Under the pieces are notes generated by a model. The model ran no database searches and was not told where the DNA came from. It saw only the letters and a list, made by a program, of their open reading frames with translations. A DNA stretch of 20,292 nt from an uncultured Bacteroides sp. GTDB taxonomy: Bacteria > Bacteroidota > Bacteroidia > Bacteroidales > Bacteroidaceae. Positions 13,392 to 20,292 of the stretch are shown one piece after another. The stretch spans positions 1 through 20,292 of the forward strand of contig URCM01000054.1 in assembly GCA_900546355.1 (NCBI GenBank), read 5' to 3'. The position numbers and the translations under genes were made by a program. The stretch's first letter is position 1. Each line of letters starts with the position of its first letter.

Positions 13392-14436
13392 TTTAGGCGG
13401 AACCGTTTATCACATAGACGAGGACGCATACGTTTTGCTTGATAATTACTTGAACAATCTCCGTTATCATTTCCGTAAGGAAGCGGGAGCCGACGAGATT
13501 GTACGCGATATGGAAACCCGTATATCCGAGTTATTCAATGAATACATCCGCGAGGGGATACAGGTCATCACCATCGAACAGGTGGAAGCGGTGATTGCCC
13601 GGATGGGAAAACCCGAGGAATTGAGTGCGGATAAGGAAGACGAGAAAACGGAACAGAAAGCCGAAGAACCTGCGCAAAGGGCTGTTAAACGTTTGTTCCG
13701 CAATCCCGACGACCGTATCTTGGGCGGTGTGCTTTCGGGGCTTGCCGCATACTTCGGTTGGGATACTACCCCTTTGCGTATCCTCTTGCTGGTGGCAGGC
13801 TTTATCTTGCTGAGCTTTGGTGGCTTTTTCCCGTTGATGCTGGCATATATTATTTTGTGGATTATCGTTCCGCAGGCTCGTACAGCCACTGAGAAACTCC
13901 AGATGCGGGGCGAGCCTATCAATATGGAGAATATTGGCAAGACGGTAACTGATGGTTTCGAGCGTGAAAGTGAGAAAGGACGTTCCGCTGCGCCGCGTTC
14001 TTTGCTTGCCCGGTTTTTCGATGGGCTGGTGCAGGTAGCCGGTTTCATCATCAAGTTTGTGCTGGTACTTCTTGCCATTTGCTGTATACCGGCATTGCTG
14101 GTAGGTCTGGTAGTGGCATTTGCCTTGCTCATGGCGGCTACAGGCATTTTAGCAAGTGCACCTGCCGTCTTGTATTATGCCTTGCCCGAAATCGACTGGA
14201 GCTTGCTCGGCACGGCTCCGGTGTCTGTCATCGGTTTATCGGTATGCGTATTGCTGGTGGTAGGCATTCCCATTTGGGGCTTCCTCCAGTTGCTTCTTCA
14301 AAGCTTCAATGTATGGCGTCCCATGTCAACGGGGGTAAAAATCACCTTGATTCTTTTGTGGATACTGGCGGTGGCGGTAGGCACGTTCTTCCTCTTCCAG
14401 TTGCCTTTCCTCATCGACTCGATGTATTGGGCCTGA
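13369..14436 (+). CDS. PspC-domain membrane protein
   Basis: Inner-membrane protein with a PspC domain, linked to envelope-stress responses. The N-terminal 1-80 region (LGGTVYHIDEDAYVLLDNYL to VIARMGKPEEL) is a soluble, Bacteroidota-typical helical domain, followed by a charged linker (86-104). The PspC domain is RLFRNPDDRILGGVLSGLAAYF to IILWIIVP (108-167), with one or two membrane helices. Further helices lie about 218-260, 278-300 and 323-345, so four to six membrane passes in total. At 355 residues it is full length for this Bacteroidota form, which is longer than the enterobacterial PspC (about 119). The start overlaps the PadR gene by 23 bp (translational coupling), and a terminator closes the operon. 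The regulatory partner is probably PadR; the molecular role is not known. Confidence 0.9.
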   Translation: MKKTLTVNLGGTVYHIDEDAYVLLDNYLNNLRYHFRKEAGADEIVRDMETRISELFNEYIREGIQVITIEQVEAVIARMGKPEELSADKEDEKTEQKAEEPAQRAVKRLFRNPDDRILGGVLSGLAAYFGWDTTPLRILLLVAGFILLSFGGFFPLMLAYIILWIIVPQARTATEKLQMRGEPINMENIGKTVTDGFERESEKGRSAAPRSLLARFFDGLVQVAGFIIKFVLVLLAICCIPALLVGLVVAFALLMAATGILASAPAVLYYALPEIDWSLLGTAPVSVIGLSVCVLLVVGIPIWGFLQLLLQSFNVWRPMSTGVKITLILLWILAVAVGTFFLFQLPFLIDSMYWA

Positions 14437-14478
14437 GGAACTGTTTCTGACACTTTTTTTAGTTTTCCATAATTGCGG

Positions 14479-14525
14479 TATGCCGGGGCGTTTTCTCTCT
14501 TCGCTTCGGCATATCTGTTTTTGAG
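14479..14525 (+). terminator. Rho-independent terminator of the PadR-PspC operon
   Basis: TATGCCGGGGCG (14479-14490) pairs with CGCTTCGGCATA (14502-14513): 12 bp including two G-T pairs, 11-nt loop, followed by TCTGTTTTTG. It lies 43 bp after the PspC stop. Confidence 0.75.
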
Positions 14526-14585
14526 GAGAAACTTGTCTTTCCGCGAAAAACAACAGGAATCGGTGTACGTAAAGCAAATTTGTGT

Positions 14586-14593
14586 TATCTTTG
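14586..14593 (+). promoter_or_regulatory. -7 promoter box of purT
   Basis: TATCTTTG matches TAnnTTTG exactly, 29 bp before ATG 14623. The -33 region has no clear TTTG. No purine-responsive motif was recognised. Confidence 0.6.
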
Positions 14594-14622
14594 TACGCAT
14601 AGACCAATAAAACGTTAATCGT

Positions 14623-15792
14623 ATGACGAAGAAAATATTGTTGCTGGGTTCCGGCGAATTAGGAAAAGAGTTTGTGATAGCTGCCCAACGCTTGGGACAG
14701 TACGTTATTGCATGTGATTCGTATGCAGGTGCTCCCGCCATGCAGGTGGCGGATGCTTGTGAAGTGTTCAATATGCTGGACGGCGATGCACTCGACCGTG
14801 TGGTGGAAAAGTATCATCCCGACATTATCGTGCCCGAAATCGAAGCCATCCGTACCGAACGGTTGTATCATTTGGAGAAAGAAGGCATCCAGGTAGTGCC
14901 CAGCGCGCGTGCCGTCAACTTCACGATGAACCGCAAGGCGATACGCGACCTTGCCGCAAAAGAGTTGGGGCTGAAAACTGCGAAATATTTCTATGCCAAG
15001 TCATTCGAAGAGCTCAAGGCTGCGGCAGAGAAGATTGGTTTCCCTTGTGTCATCAAGCCGTTGATGTCTTCATCGGGCAAAGGCCAGTCGGTGGCAAAAG
15101 GTCCCGAAGACCTGGAACATGCCTGGCACTACGGTTGTGAAGGAAGCCGGGGCGACATCAAGGAACTGATTATCGAAGAGTTCATTCAGTTTGATAGCGA
15201 AATCACCCTGCTTACGGTGACGCAAAAGAACGGTCCTACCCTGTTCTGTCCGCCTATCGGACACGTACAGAAAGGCGGGGACTACCGTGAAAGTTTCCAG
15301 CCCGCCCACATTGCTCCCGAACATCTTGCCGAAGCGCAACGCATGGCAGCAAAAGTAACCGAAGCATTGACCGGCTATGGTATTTGGGGAGTAGAGTTTT
15401 TCCTGAGTCATGAAAACGGCGTGTATTTCTCCGAATTGTCTCCGCGTCCGCATGATACGGGTATGGTGACTTTAGCCAATACGCAGAACCTGAACGAATT
15501 CGAGTTGCACTTGTATGCCGTATTGGGATTGCCTATTCCGGGCATTACGCAAGAGCATATCGGTGCCAGTGCCGTTATTCTTTCACCCATAGCCAGCAAG
15601 GAAGCTCCACGCTATCGGGGCGAAGAACTGGTCTGCTCGCAACCGAATACATACCTGCGCATCTTCGGCAAGCCGTTTACGAAACTGAACCGCCGCATGG
15701 GGGTAGTGGTTTGCTATGACAAGGTAGACGGTGACCTTGATGCGTTGCGCGACAAGTGCAAGGCACTGGCGGCTAAAGTGGAGGTGTATTGA
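14623..15792 (+). CDS. purT: Formate-dependent phosphoribosylglycinamide formyltransferase
   Basis: Third step of de novo purine synthesis: makes formyl-GAR from GAR, formate and ATP, by way of formyl phosphate. It belongs to the ATP-grasp superfamily and is cytosolic. The N-terminal domain shows [22 protein letters not shown] (4-25), with the PurT/PurK-type GSGELGKE. The ATP-grasp part holds [14 protein letters not shown] (143-156, with Lys145 and the glycine loop), [15 protein letters not shown] (185-199), and [15 protein letters not shown] (270-284), which carries the Mg-binding Glu271. The C-terminal [21 protein letters not shown] is family-typical. At 389 residues it matches the usual 390-392. 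It has its own promoter and shares a bidirectional terminator with the opposing ccsBA gene. No other purine gene is nearby. Confidence 0.96.
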   Translation: MTKKILLLGSGELGKEFVIAAQRLGQYVIACDSYAGAPAMQVADACEVFNMLDGDALDRVVEKYHPDIIVPEIEAIRTERLYHLEKEGIQVVPSARAVNFTMNRKAIRDLAAKELGLKTAKYFYAKSFEELKAAAEKIGFPCVIKPLMSSSGKGQSVAKGPEDLEHAWHYGCEGSRGDIKELIIEEFIQFDSEITLLTVTQKNGPTLFCPPIGHVQKGGDYRESFQPAHIAPEHLAEAQRMAAKVTEALTGYGIWGVEFFLSHENGVYFSELSPRPHDTGMVTLANTQNLNEFELHLYAVLGLPIPGITQEHIGASAVILSPIASKEAPRYRGEELVCSQPNTYLRIFGKPFTKLNRRMGVVVCYDKVDGDLDALRDKCKALAAKVEVY

Positions 15793-15830
15793 TTGGATTC
15801 CGAATAGACTTTTACGGGTTAAGAAACAAG

Positions 15831-15884
15831 AAATGGAAGCCGGTGCATCACGCATCAGCTTCCATTTTCATTCCCAATGGAATG
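15831..15884. terminator. Bidirectional terminator between purT and ccsBA
   Basis: AAATGGAAGC (15831-15840) pairs with GCTTCCATTT (15858-15867), a perfect 10-bp stem with A and T runs on its outer sides, so it can serve both convergent genes. A second palindrome, CATTCC-CAAT-GGAATG (15869-15884), follows at once. Confidence 0.7.
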
Positions 15885-15913
15885 ACAAGTAAAAACAAAT
15901 GATGCTTTCTTTT

Positions 15914-18127
15914 TTAAGCATAGCTATGTATGCCGCCTAAGATGAAATTGACGCCCAGATAAGTAATCAGTACGCTCAAGAAAGCGATGACGGCAAACCA
16001 ATGGAAGAACATCGGACGGCGGAACGCGGGAAGCGATGCCGGATGAAGGGCTGCCGCATATATAAATAAGGTAATGAGCGCCCAAGTCTCTTTCGGGTCC
16101 CACCCCCAATAACGTCCCCACGACACGTTTGCCCATACGGCACCGATGAAGATGCCGAGTGCCAGGCAGAACACTGCCGGATAAAGGATAATCCGGCTGA
16201 CGACTTGCAAACGGGCGATGTCATTGAGGTAGTCTTTGTGGGTATAACGTAAGACAATCGCCATGATGCCGTTCAGCATGACAAATGCGGTCAGTGAGTA
16301 GGCTATCATGATGCTCACTACATGGATGCTCAATAGAGGTGATGCCAGTACAGGCATCAGTTGGGTGATGGGTGGATTGGCTTCGCCCAACATTGCCACC
16401 AGCAGTGCCAGCCCGCATAGCATATAGCCGAAAGCGATGACGGTTTCCTGTTTGCGGTAGAAGAGGAAGGTAAACAGGGTGGCGCACAACGCCATGAACT
16501 GCATGGTTTCGTATCCGTTCGAGAGCGGAAGATGTCCGCTGACGAATCCCCTCAGACTGACAAGCACCAAGAGATAGGCGGCAATAACGCCCAATGCGAT
16601 AAGCAGGAAGGCATTCAGGCGAGTCTTGCCACGTAGTGAGCGGCTCATCCGTCGTGCATAGAAGGCGAAGGAAAGGACGCCTATGGTGAGACATGCCATC
16701 GCCAAAGGTTTTGTGTAGTTCAGCCGGTTGTATAGTTTTTCCGCATCGAAACGGACATCGGAAGGCAGTACTGAGCCAGCGGTCTTTTGCTGGTATTTCC
16801 GGATTTTACCCGTGAGTCCGATAATGGCTTCATCGTTTTTCTTCATCACTTGCTCGCTCAGTAATCCCAGGCTTTTGCGGACGAACAACCATTGGTCATC
16901 GGGAAGTCCCTTGGGTAAGTCGTCTACGGGAGCAAACCAGCTCATCCGGTTGTGTTCTATCGGGCAAGGATAGATTTTCAGGATACTTCCAGTAGCGGTC
17001 ATGCTGATGAGGTTGAATTTCTCGTTCGCCTCGTTCAGTTCGCGTTTGTAGTTGGTTTCGCTTGCTCCTTCGTTATTTTTCAGTTTATATCCTTCCGTCC
17101 CGAAGAAGTCATTCAGGCTGGCGTATGGTCCGTCGATGCCCAACCGGTGTCGCACCGCTTTGCTTTTGATATGGATAAAAGGTTCGGTTTTCCAGTCATC
17201 GTAATAGAAGAACCAGCCCGTGAACACTTGTTCGGCGGTAAGTCCTTTGTAGCTTGTTTTGCCATAGAGCTTTACGGTGAAATCTTTCGCCAGTGTCTGT
17301 AAAGGACAGATACGGTCGTGGTAGTAAACGTAAAGATTGCCTATTTCGGAAGCCGCTTCACGGGATAAATGTTTGGGGGCTCCGGATGCCGTGACGGGAA
17401 GGAATGAAAGGAAGACTATGCATCGTATCACGGTTTTGTGATGCAAGGCAGGATGAGAGAGAAGTTTTCGGAACATGCTGTCTTTCTGAAAGAAAAAGCC
17501 CAGAATAGAAAGTAACAATAAGGCATATCCGGTATAGGTGATGCCGATGCCCCAGGGGTCGTAAGACACCGCAAGGATGGTTCCTTGTCCGTCTTTGTCG
17601 TATGCCGACTGATAGAAACGGTAATGGCGGTAAGTGAATATCCGGTTCATCGACACTTCTCCTTCTGCCTGCATTCCGTTGTCATCGATGCGGATGCAGC
17701 TGGTAAAGTCCATGGGCGCAAAACTTCCTTTGTAATATTCAATGTGGAAATCGTGCAGTTGCACTTGGAAAGGAAGCGGTTCTTTATTCTGTCCGGAAGT
17801 GACGAAAGCCGAAACCGGTGCATCACCCATTCGCAAATGGATGTTTCCCTGTTTGCCGTAAAGACGTGTGACGAATGCTCCCGTCAGAATGATTAGAAAA
17901 GCAATATGGAGCAGGAACGTAAAAAAATCCCGTTGCAGCTTCCGGCTCATCAGGTAGACAAAAGCGCATACCGTCATGACTCCCCATAATGCGGTAAAGA
18001 ATGGAGAGCCATAGATAACCGACCAAGCCGTATCGGTTCCTTGCATCTTTTCTATAACGGTAGCGGTCATCATCATGAAGACGAGCAATCCTGCGCTTCC
18101 GAAAGTAATACGTTTTATCAGTTTCAT
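15914..18127 (-). CDS. ccsBA: CcsBA-type cytochrome c synthase (System II)
   Basis: Inner-membrane protein that exports heme and ligates it to CxxCH motifs of cytochromes c in the periplasm; here ResB/CcsB and CcsA/ResC are fused. Start at ATG 18127 (MKLIKRITFGSAG); an upstream GTG at 18154 lies inside an inverted repeat and is unlikely. The N-terminal half has CcsB-type membrane segments (about 5-30, 45-65, 75-95) and the periplasmic region, with another segment near 200-220. The C-terminal half is the multi-pass CcsA domain with the tryptophan-rich heme-handling WWD segment WANVSWGRYWGWDPKETWAL (665-684), and a conserved His in LSIHVVSIMIAY upstream of it and His709 downstream. At 737 residues it is somewhat shorter than many fused CcsBA (800-900). 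It follows the di-heme lipoprotein gene by 76 bp on the same strand, with which it makes functional sense. Confidence 0.93.
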   Translation of the reverse strand: MKLIKRITFGSAGLLVFMMMTATVIEKMQGTDTAWSVIYGSPFFTALWGVMTVCAFVYLMSRKLQRDFFTFLLHIAFLIILTGAFVTRLYGKQGNIHLRMGDAPVSAFVTSGQNKEPLPFQVQLHDFHIEYYKGSFAPMDFTSCIRIDDNGMQAEGEVSMNRIFTYRHYRFYQSAYDKDGQGTILAVSYDPWGIGITYTGYALLLLSILGFFFQKDSMFRKLLSHPALHHKTVIRCIVFLSFLPVTASGAPKHLSREAASEIGNLYVYYHDRICPLQTLAKDFTVKLYGKTSYKGLTAEQVFTGWFFYYDDWKTEPFIHIKSKAVRHRLGIDGPYASLNDFFGTEGYKLKNNEGASETNYKRELNEANEKFNLISMTATGSILKIYPCPIEHNRMSWFAPVDDLPKGLPDDQWLFVRKSLGLLSEQVMKKNDEAIIGLTGKIRKYQQKTAGSVLPSDVRFDAEKLYNRLNYTKPLAMACLTIGVLSFAFYARRMSRSLRGKTRLNAFLLIALGVIAAYLLVLVSLRGFVSGHLPLSNGYETMQFMALCATLFTFLFYRKQETVIAFGYMLCGLALLVAMLGEANPPITQLMPVLASPLLSIHVVSIMIAYSLTAFVMLNGIMAIVLRYTHKDYLNDIARLQVVSRIILYPAVFCLALGIFIGAVWANVSWGRYWGWDPKETWALITLFIYAAALHPASLPAFRRPMFFHWFAVIAFLSVLITYLGVNFILGGIHSYA

Positions 18128-18150
18128 TTGTTTTACGTATGGAGGATTTA

Positions 18151-18195
18151 CCACAGATTACACAGATTGGATAAATGAATCTGTGTAATCTGTGG
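18151..18195. repeat. Perfect 18-bp inverted repeat between the di-heme gene and ccsBA
   Basis: CCACAGATTACACAGATT (18151-18168) is perfectly inverted at 18178-18195, with a 9-nt loop. It lies in the 76-bp gap, 8 bp after the upstream stop. Fragments of the same sequence appear elsewhere in the window (TCACAGATTACG at 9972, ACACAGATT near 7201), so it belongs to a dispersed intergenic repeat type. It may partly terminate or stabilise the transcript. Confidence 0.85.
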
Positions 18196-18203
18196 TGAGA
18201 ACA

Positions 18204-19880
18204 TTAGATGGAGTCGATGAATTTCACAATAGCGTCACGGTCTTCCTTGGAGAGCTGACGGAACTTTTCAGTAGTTTCGTAAGCGTCGCTTTCGGTGTTG
18301 GTTCCGTGCCACATAATAGCCTCCAGCGTAGTACGTGCACGGCAATCGTGCAGGCGGTCGGCATACTCGGCTCCGGTGCAACGCTGATGCAAGCCACGTC
18401 CCCAGAGCGGAGTGGTGCGGCACCATCCTGTGCGGATATCATTCTGCATGTGCAATTTGTGTTGCACCATATCGGTGTAAGGCCATATCTTCTGGTGCGG
18501 ATAGCGGGGCAACTGGCTTGCCTTGTCTCCCGTGAAGAAACGTGCCGGATCGCGTATTTCGTCATCGCCCGTAGTCCAGCTGGGCTTGTGGCAATAGGTA
18601 CAACCGATTTGTTCGAAGAGTTCTTTTCCGCGAAGCACCTCTTCGTCGTCTACATTGCGTGCGGCAGGTACGGCAAGCCCACGGTGCCACACCATGAGGT
18701 CGATGTAGTCCTGGTCGGAAACTTCTACGTCCAGTTCCTTCGATGTCAGGTAGTTGTAGATGTTCTGCTGCTCGTCATACGTACCGTCTTCTTTCCGGAT
18801 ATGCCAGTCGGGATGGTTCTTTTCGGGGTCGGCTTTTTCGATGTAATCACGGAATCCGGCTTGCACTTCGGGGTCTTCCGAAGAATACTTGGCGTAGGTG
18901 CCGGCTGCGTCAAGGTAATGGAAACGGCGGTCGCTGCGTGTGGCGTTGGTGATGTTCCAGAAAGCGTTGGCTCCTGCGGCGTCCTGCAACGGACCACGGC
19001 TCAGGGCATACGTGTAGCGGTAAGGATACTTCGTGCCGTCGCCACCTTGTGCCGTATTGGCATATTGTCCGGTCCACTCGCCGTTGGCAAAGATGTTGGG
19101 GTTCAATCCGTTCTTCAGGATGCCGTCTTTTTCTTCTTGCGCGTATTGCGCTTTCAGGTCTTCATCCGAAATGGCATCCAGCAAGCCGGTACCGTAAATG
19201 CCGATAGTCGATTCCAAACGGACTTCGTAGTTGCCTACTTCATATCCTTTGTTGGCTACGTAGATGGCACTCTTCGGTATGCTTACTTTGGGATAACGAA
19301 GCTGGTAAGTTTCGCCGTCGGGGAATTTGTTGCCCCAGCTATCGGTATATTCGCGCCAAGTCAGTTGGATTTGGGTTTCGTCCAGCGGAGCCTTGAAAGG
19401 TGCCACGGCATGACTTTGCGGCATACCGGCAAGCCAGGAAACGTAGGCGTTGGTGTCAGGGTCGTAGACTACCAGCAGGTATCCGTTGCCGATGTCGTTC
19501 GTACGGAACGAGCCTGCAGGCTGGCTTTGTCCGTGTCCGTATCCCGGATGGCAATGCTGGCAGGAAGTCCGGATATAGACAGGACCGAGGCCGTGACGCA
19601 TACCGGAGAAGTTGGAAGTATAAGGTTTTTCGAAGAATTGCTCCCCTCTGTTGAAGGAGGCGGTCATATCGGCATCACCGTCCACTACGGGAGTCGGGTC
19701 TTCGAAGGCGGTAGAAGACGAGTTGAATGTCGTACCCAATTCTCCACCTGTATAATACCAGTCAGGGAGTTCTGACGGTTCCGGATTGGGAGTGGGATTA
19801 TCTGTTTTTACTTCATCGTCGCTACAAGCCGTTAGCATGCCTATTGTCAGAAATGCGACTAAATAATACTGTTTCTTCAT
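18204..19880 (-). CDS. Di-heme CxxCH lipoprotein (DUF1111/DHOR-type, putative peroxidase or oxidoreductase)
   Basis: Periplasm-facing lipoprotein with two c-type heme sites, of the di-heme oxidoreductase (DUF1111) family, often called thiol oxidoreductase in annotations. The ATG 19880 (MKKQYYLVAFLTIGMLTAC) gives a clean lipobox with Cys19; ATG 19886 two residues upstream is possible. Heme motifs: CQHCH at about 107-111 in IRTSCQHCHPG, and CTYCH at about 430 in FEQIGCTYCHKP. Axial Met or His residues cannot be assigned with certainty. At 558 residues it is complete and ends YETTEKFRQLSKEDRDAIVKFI, typical of a cytochrome c tail. It is downstream of an imelysin-family gene and upstream of CcsBA, which would attach its hemes. 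A link to iron acquisition is suggested by the imelysin neighbour; the redox substrate is unknown. Confidence 0.9.
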   Translation of the reverse strand: MKKQYYLVAFLTIGMLTACSDDEVKTDNPTPNPEPSELPDWYYTGGELGTTFNSSSTAFEDPTPVVDGDADMTASFNRGEQFFEKPYTSNFSGMRHGLGPVYIRTSCQHCHPGYGHGQSQPAGSFRTNDIGNGYLLVVYDPDTNAYVSWLAGMPQSHAVAPFKAPLDETQIQLTWREYTDSWGNKFPDGETYQLRYPKVSIPKSAIYVANKGYEVGNYEVRLESTIGIYGTGLLDAISDEDLKAQYAQEEKDGILKNGLNPNIFANGEWTGQYANTAQGGDGTKYPYRYTYALSRGPLQDAAGANAFWNITNATRSDRRFHYLDAAGTYAKYSSEDPEVQAGFRDYIEKADPEKNHPDWHIRKEDGTYDEQQNIYNYLTSKELDVEVSDQDYIDLMVWHRGLAVPAARNVDDEEVLRGKELFEQIGCTYCHKPSWTTGDDEIRDPARFFTGDKASQLPRYPHQKIWPYTDMVQHKLHMQNDIRTGWCRTTPLWGRGLHQRCTGAEYADRLHDCRARTTLEAIMWHGTNTESDAYETTEKFRQLSKEDRDAIVKFIDSI

Positions 19881-19921
19881 AATCAAAAGTAATATAAAGT
19901 TAGTGTGGTTACGGTATGTTT

Positions 19922-19978
19922 AAAGGACATAGACATTCTTCCGAAGAGGAATGCCTATGCCTTTGTGTTAGCACAAAG
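19922..19978 (-). promoter_or_regulatory. Two overlapping hairpins between imelysin and the di-heme gene
   Basis: Hairpin one: CTTTGTG (19961-19967), loop TTAG, CACAAAG (19972-19978), just 4 bp past the imelysin stop. Hairpin two: 19922-19938 pairs with 19949-19964, with one bulge and one G-U pair on the minus-strand RNA. The two share bases 19961-19964, so only one can form fully. They could attenuate transcription between the genes or mark a processing site; no long U-tract follows. Confidence 0.5.
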
Positions 19979-19982
19979 TGGA

Positions 19983-20291
19983 TTAATGGTTTGCTTGTAG
20001 CAAAGCTTTCACTTCGTCGAAGATGTCATTCATTACGTTGCAGGCATCGATTGCGTCTTGGTTAACGGTATCATACTCAGATGCTCCGCACGTATATGCA
20101 AACGGTTCACCCATCAACGAAATTTTATCGTATGCATCTTGGATGGCTGCTTTCACACGGTTGTCCAGGTCGGCATCAAGTGTAGCGATATATGTGCTAA
20201 GCGTATTCGTTGGCACTTGGATGGTTCCGTCTACCGAAGGAGAACCCTGGTAGGCGTTGCGGATGCTTTGGATATTGCCCAGGAAGTCGCG
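19983..20291 (-). CDS. Imelysin-family protein, C-terminal part (start outside window)
   Basis: The last 102 codons of a gene whose start lies beyond the window. The visible protein runs RDFLGNIQSIRNAYQGSPSVDG, then an amphipathic helical region (LSTYIATLDADLDNRVKAAI, DAYDKISLMGEPFAYTCGA), and ends VMNDIFDEVKALLQANH. The DFLGNIQSIRNAYQG block and the helical-bundle tail are typical of imelysin/IrpA-like proteins, which bind iron or heme at the cell surface or in the periplasm. The GxHxxE motif expected in the N-terminal part is not in the window, so the metal site cannot be checked. It precedes the di-heme lipoprotein by 102 bp on the same strand; imelysin and DUF1111 genes are often neighbours. 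The family call is fairly strong from tail and context. Confidence 0.8.
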   Translation of the reverse strand, partial: RDFLGNIQSIRNAYQGSPSVDGTIQVPTNTLSTYIATLDADLDNRVKAAIQDAYDKISLMGEPFAYTCGASEYDTVNQDAIDACNVMNDIFDEVKALLQANH

Positions 20292-20292
20292 G

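Noticed and set aside
18192..19775. 527-codon plus-strand frame opposite the di-heme lipoprotein
   Set aside because: Long, but antisense to a gene with a lipobox and two CxxCH motifs; the frame is open because of codon bias, and no domain is recognisable.
19887..19894. Minus-strand TACTTTTG as promoter of the di-heme gene
   Set aside because: Matches the -7 consensus but touches the start codon, leaving no room for a leader.

Overview
The window comes from a gut-type Bacteroidota genome, most likely family Bacteroidaceae (Bacteroides or Phocaeicola). The evidence is the repeated TAnnTTTG promoter -7 boxes, a CTnDOT-type integrase followed by its usual small partner, and a lineage-typical gene set: lipoprotein OmpH, a C(V)Q-type small membrane protein, PepD, PurT, fused CcsBA, imelysin and a DUF1111-type di-heme protein. 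No rRNA, tRNA or CRISPR array was seen.

Positions 1 to about 6765 look like one end-to-end mobile element, with its left edge just outside the window. It holds a tyrosine integrase (5' cut by the window edge), a 4-bp-overlapping small partner, a DUF5906/SF3-like primase-helicase, then a 655-bp gene-free stretch with a long oriT-like hairpin but no relaxase. After that comes a tight, oppositely oriented three-gene cargo operon: an acidic unknown protein, a PD-(D/E)XK-type nuclease-like protein and a beta-CASP metallo-beta-lactamase nuclease-like protein. The sequence GTACTTTTGC at 6756-6765 fits the GTANNTTTGC core used by CTnDOT-type integrases and is a plausible right end. The cargo operon is the best candidate for an undescribed system. 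By composition, context and catalytic repertoire it resembles an anti-phage or anti-plasmid cassette, but this is inference.

Positions 6766-7499 are gene-free and repeat-rich (a degenerate 23-bp tandem repeat and a 14-bp direct repeat). Chromosomal housekeeping genes follow. An OmpH-like lipoprotein and a small membrane protein form a minus-strand pair. Divergent from them is pepD. Behind pepD sits a complete IS1595-like insertion sequence (1178 bp, 25-bp inverted repeats, 8-bp target duplication AAAATAAT). Next are a secreted endonuclease/exonuclease/phosphatase-family hydrolase and a GNAT acetyltransferase, convergent and overlapping by 11 bp. A PadR regulator and a PspC-domain membrane protein form an overlapping pair, with a strong dyad upstream that is probably the PadR operator. 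purT has its own promoter and a shared bidirectional terminator.

The right end (15914-20292, minus strand) is a functionally coherent run: imelysin-family lipoprotein (partial), di-heme CxxCH lipoprotein, and the CcsBA cytochrome c synthase that could attach those hemes. Strong hairpins lie in both gaps. This suggests a cell-envelope iron/heme redox module.
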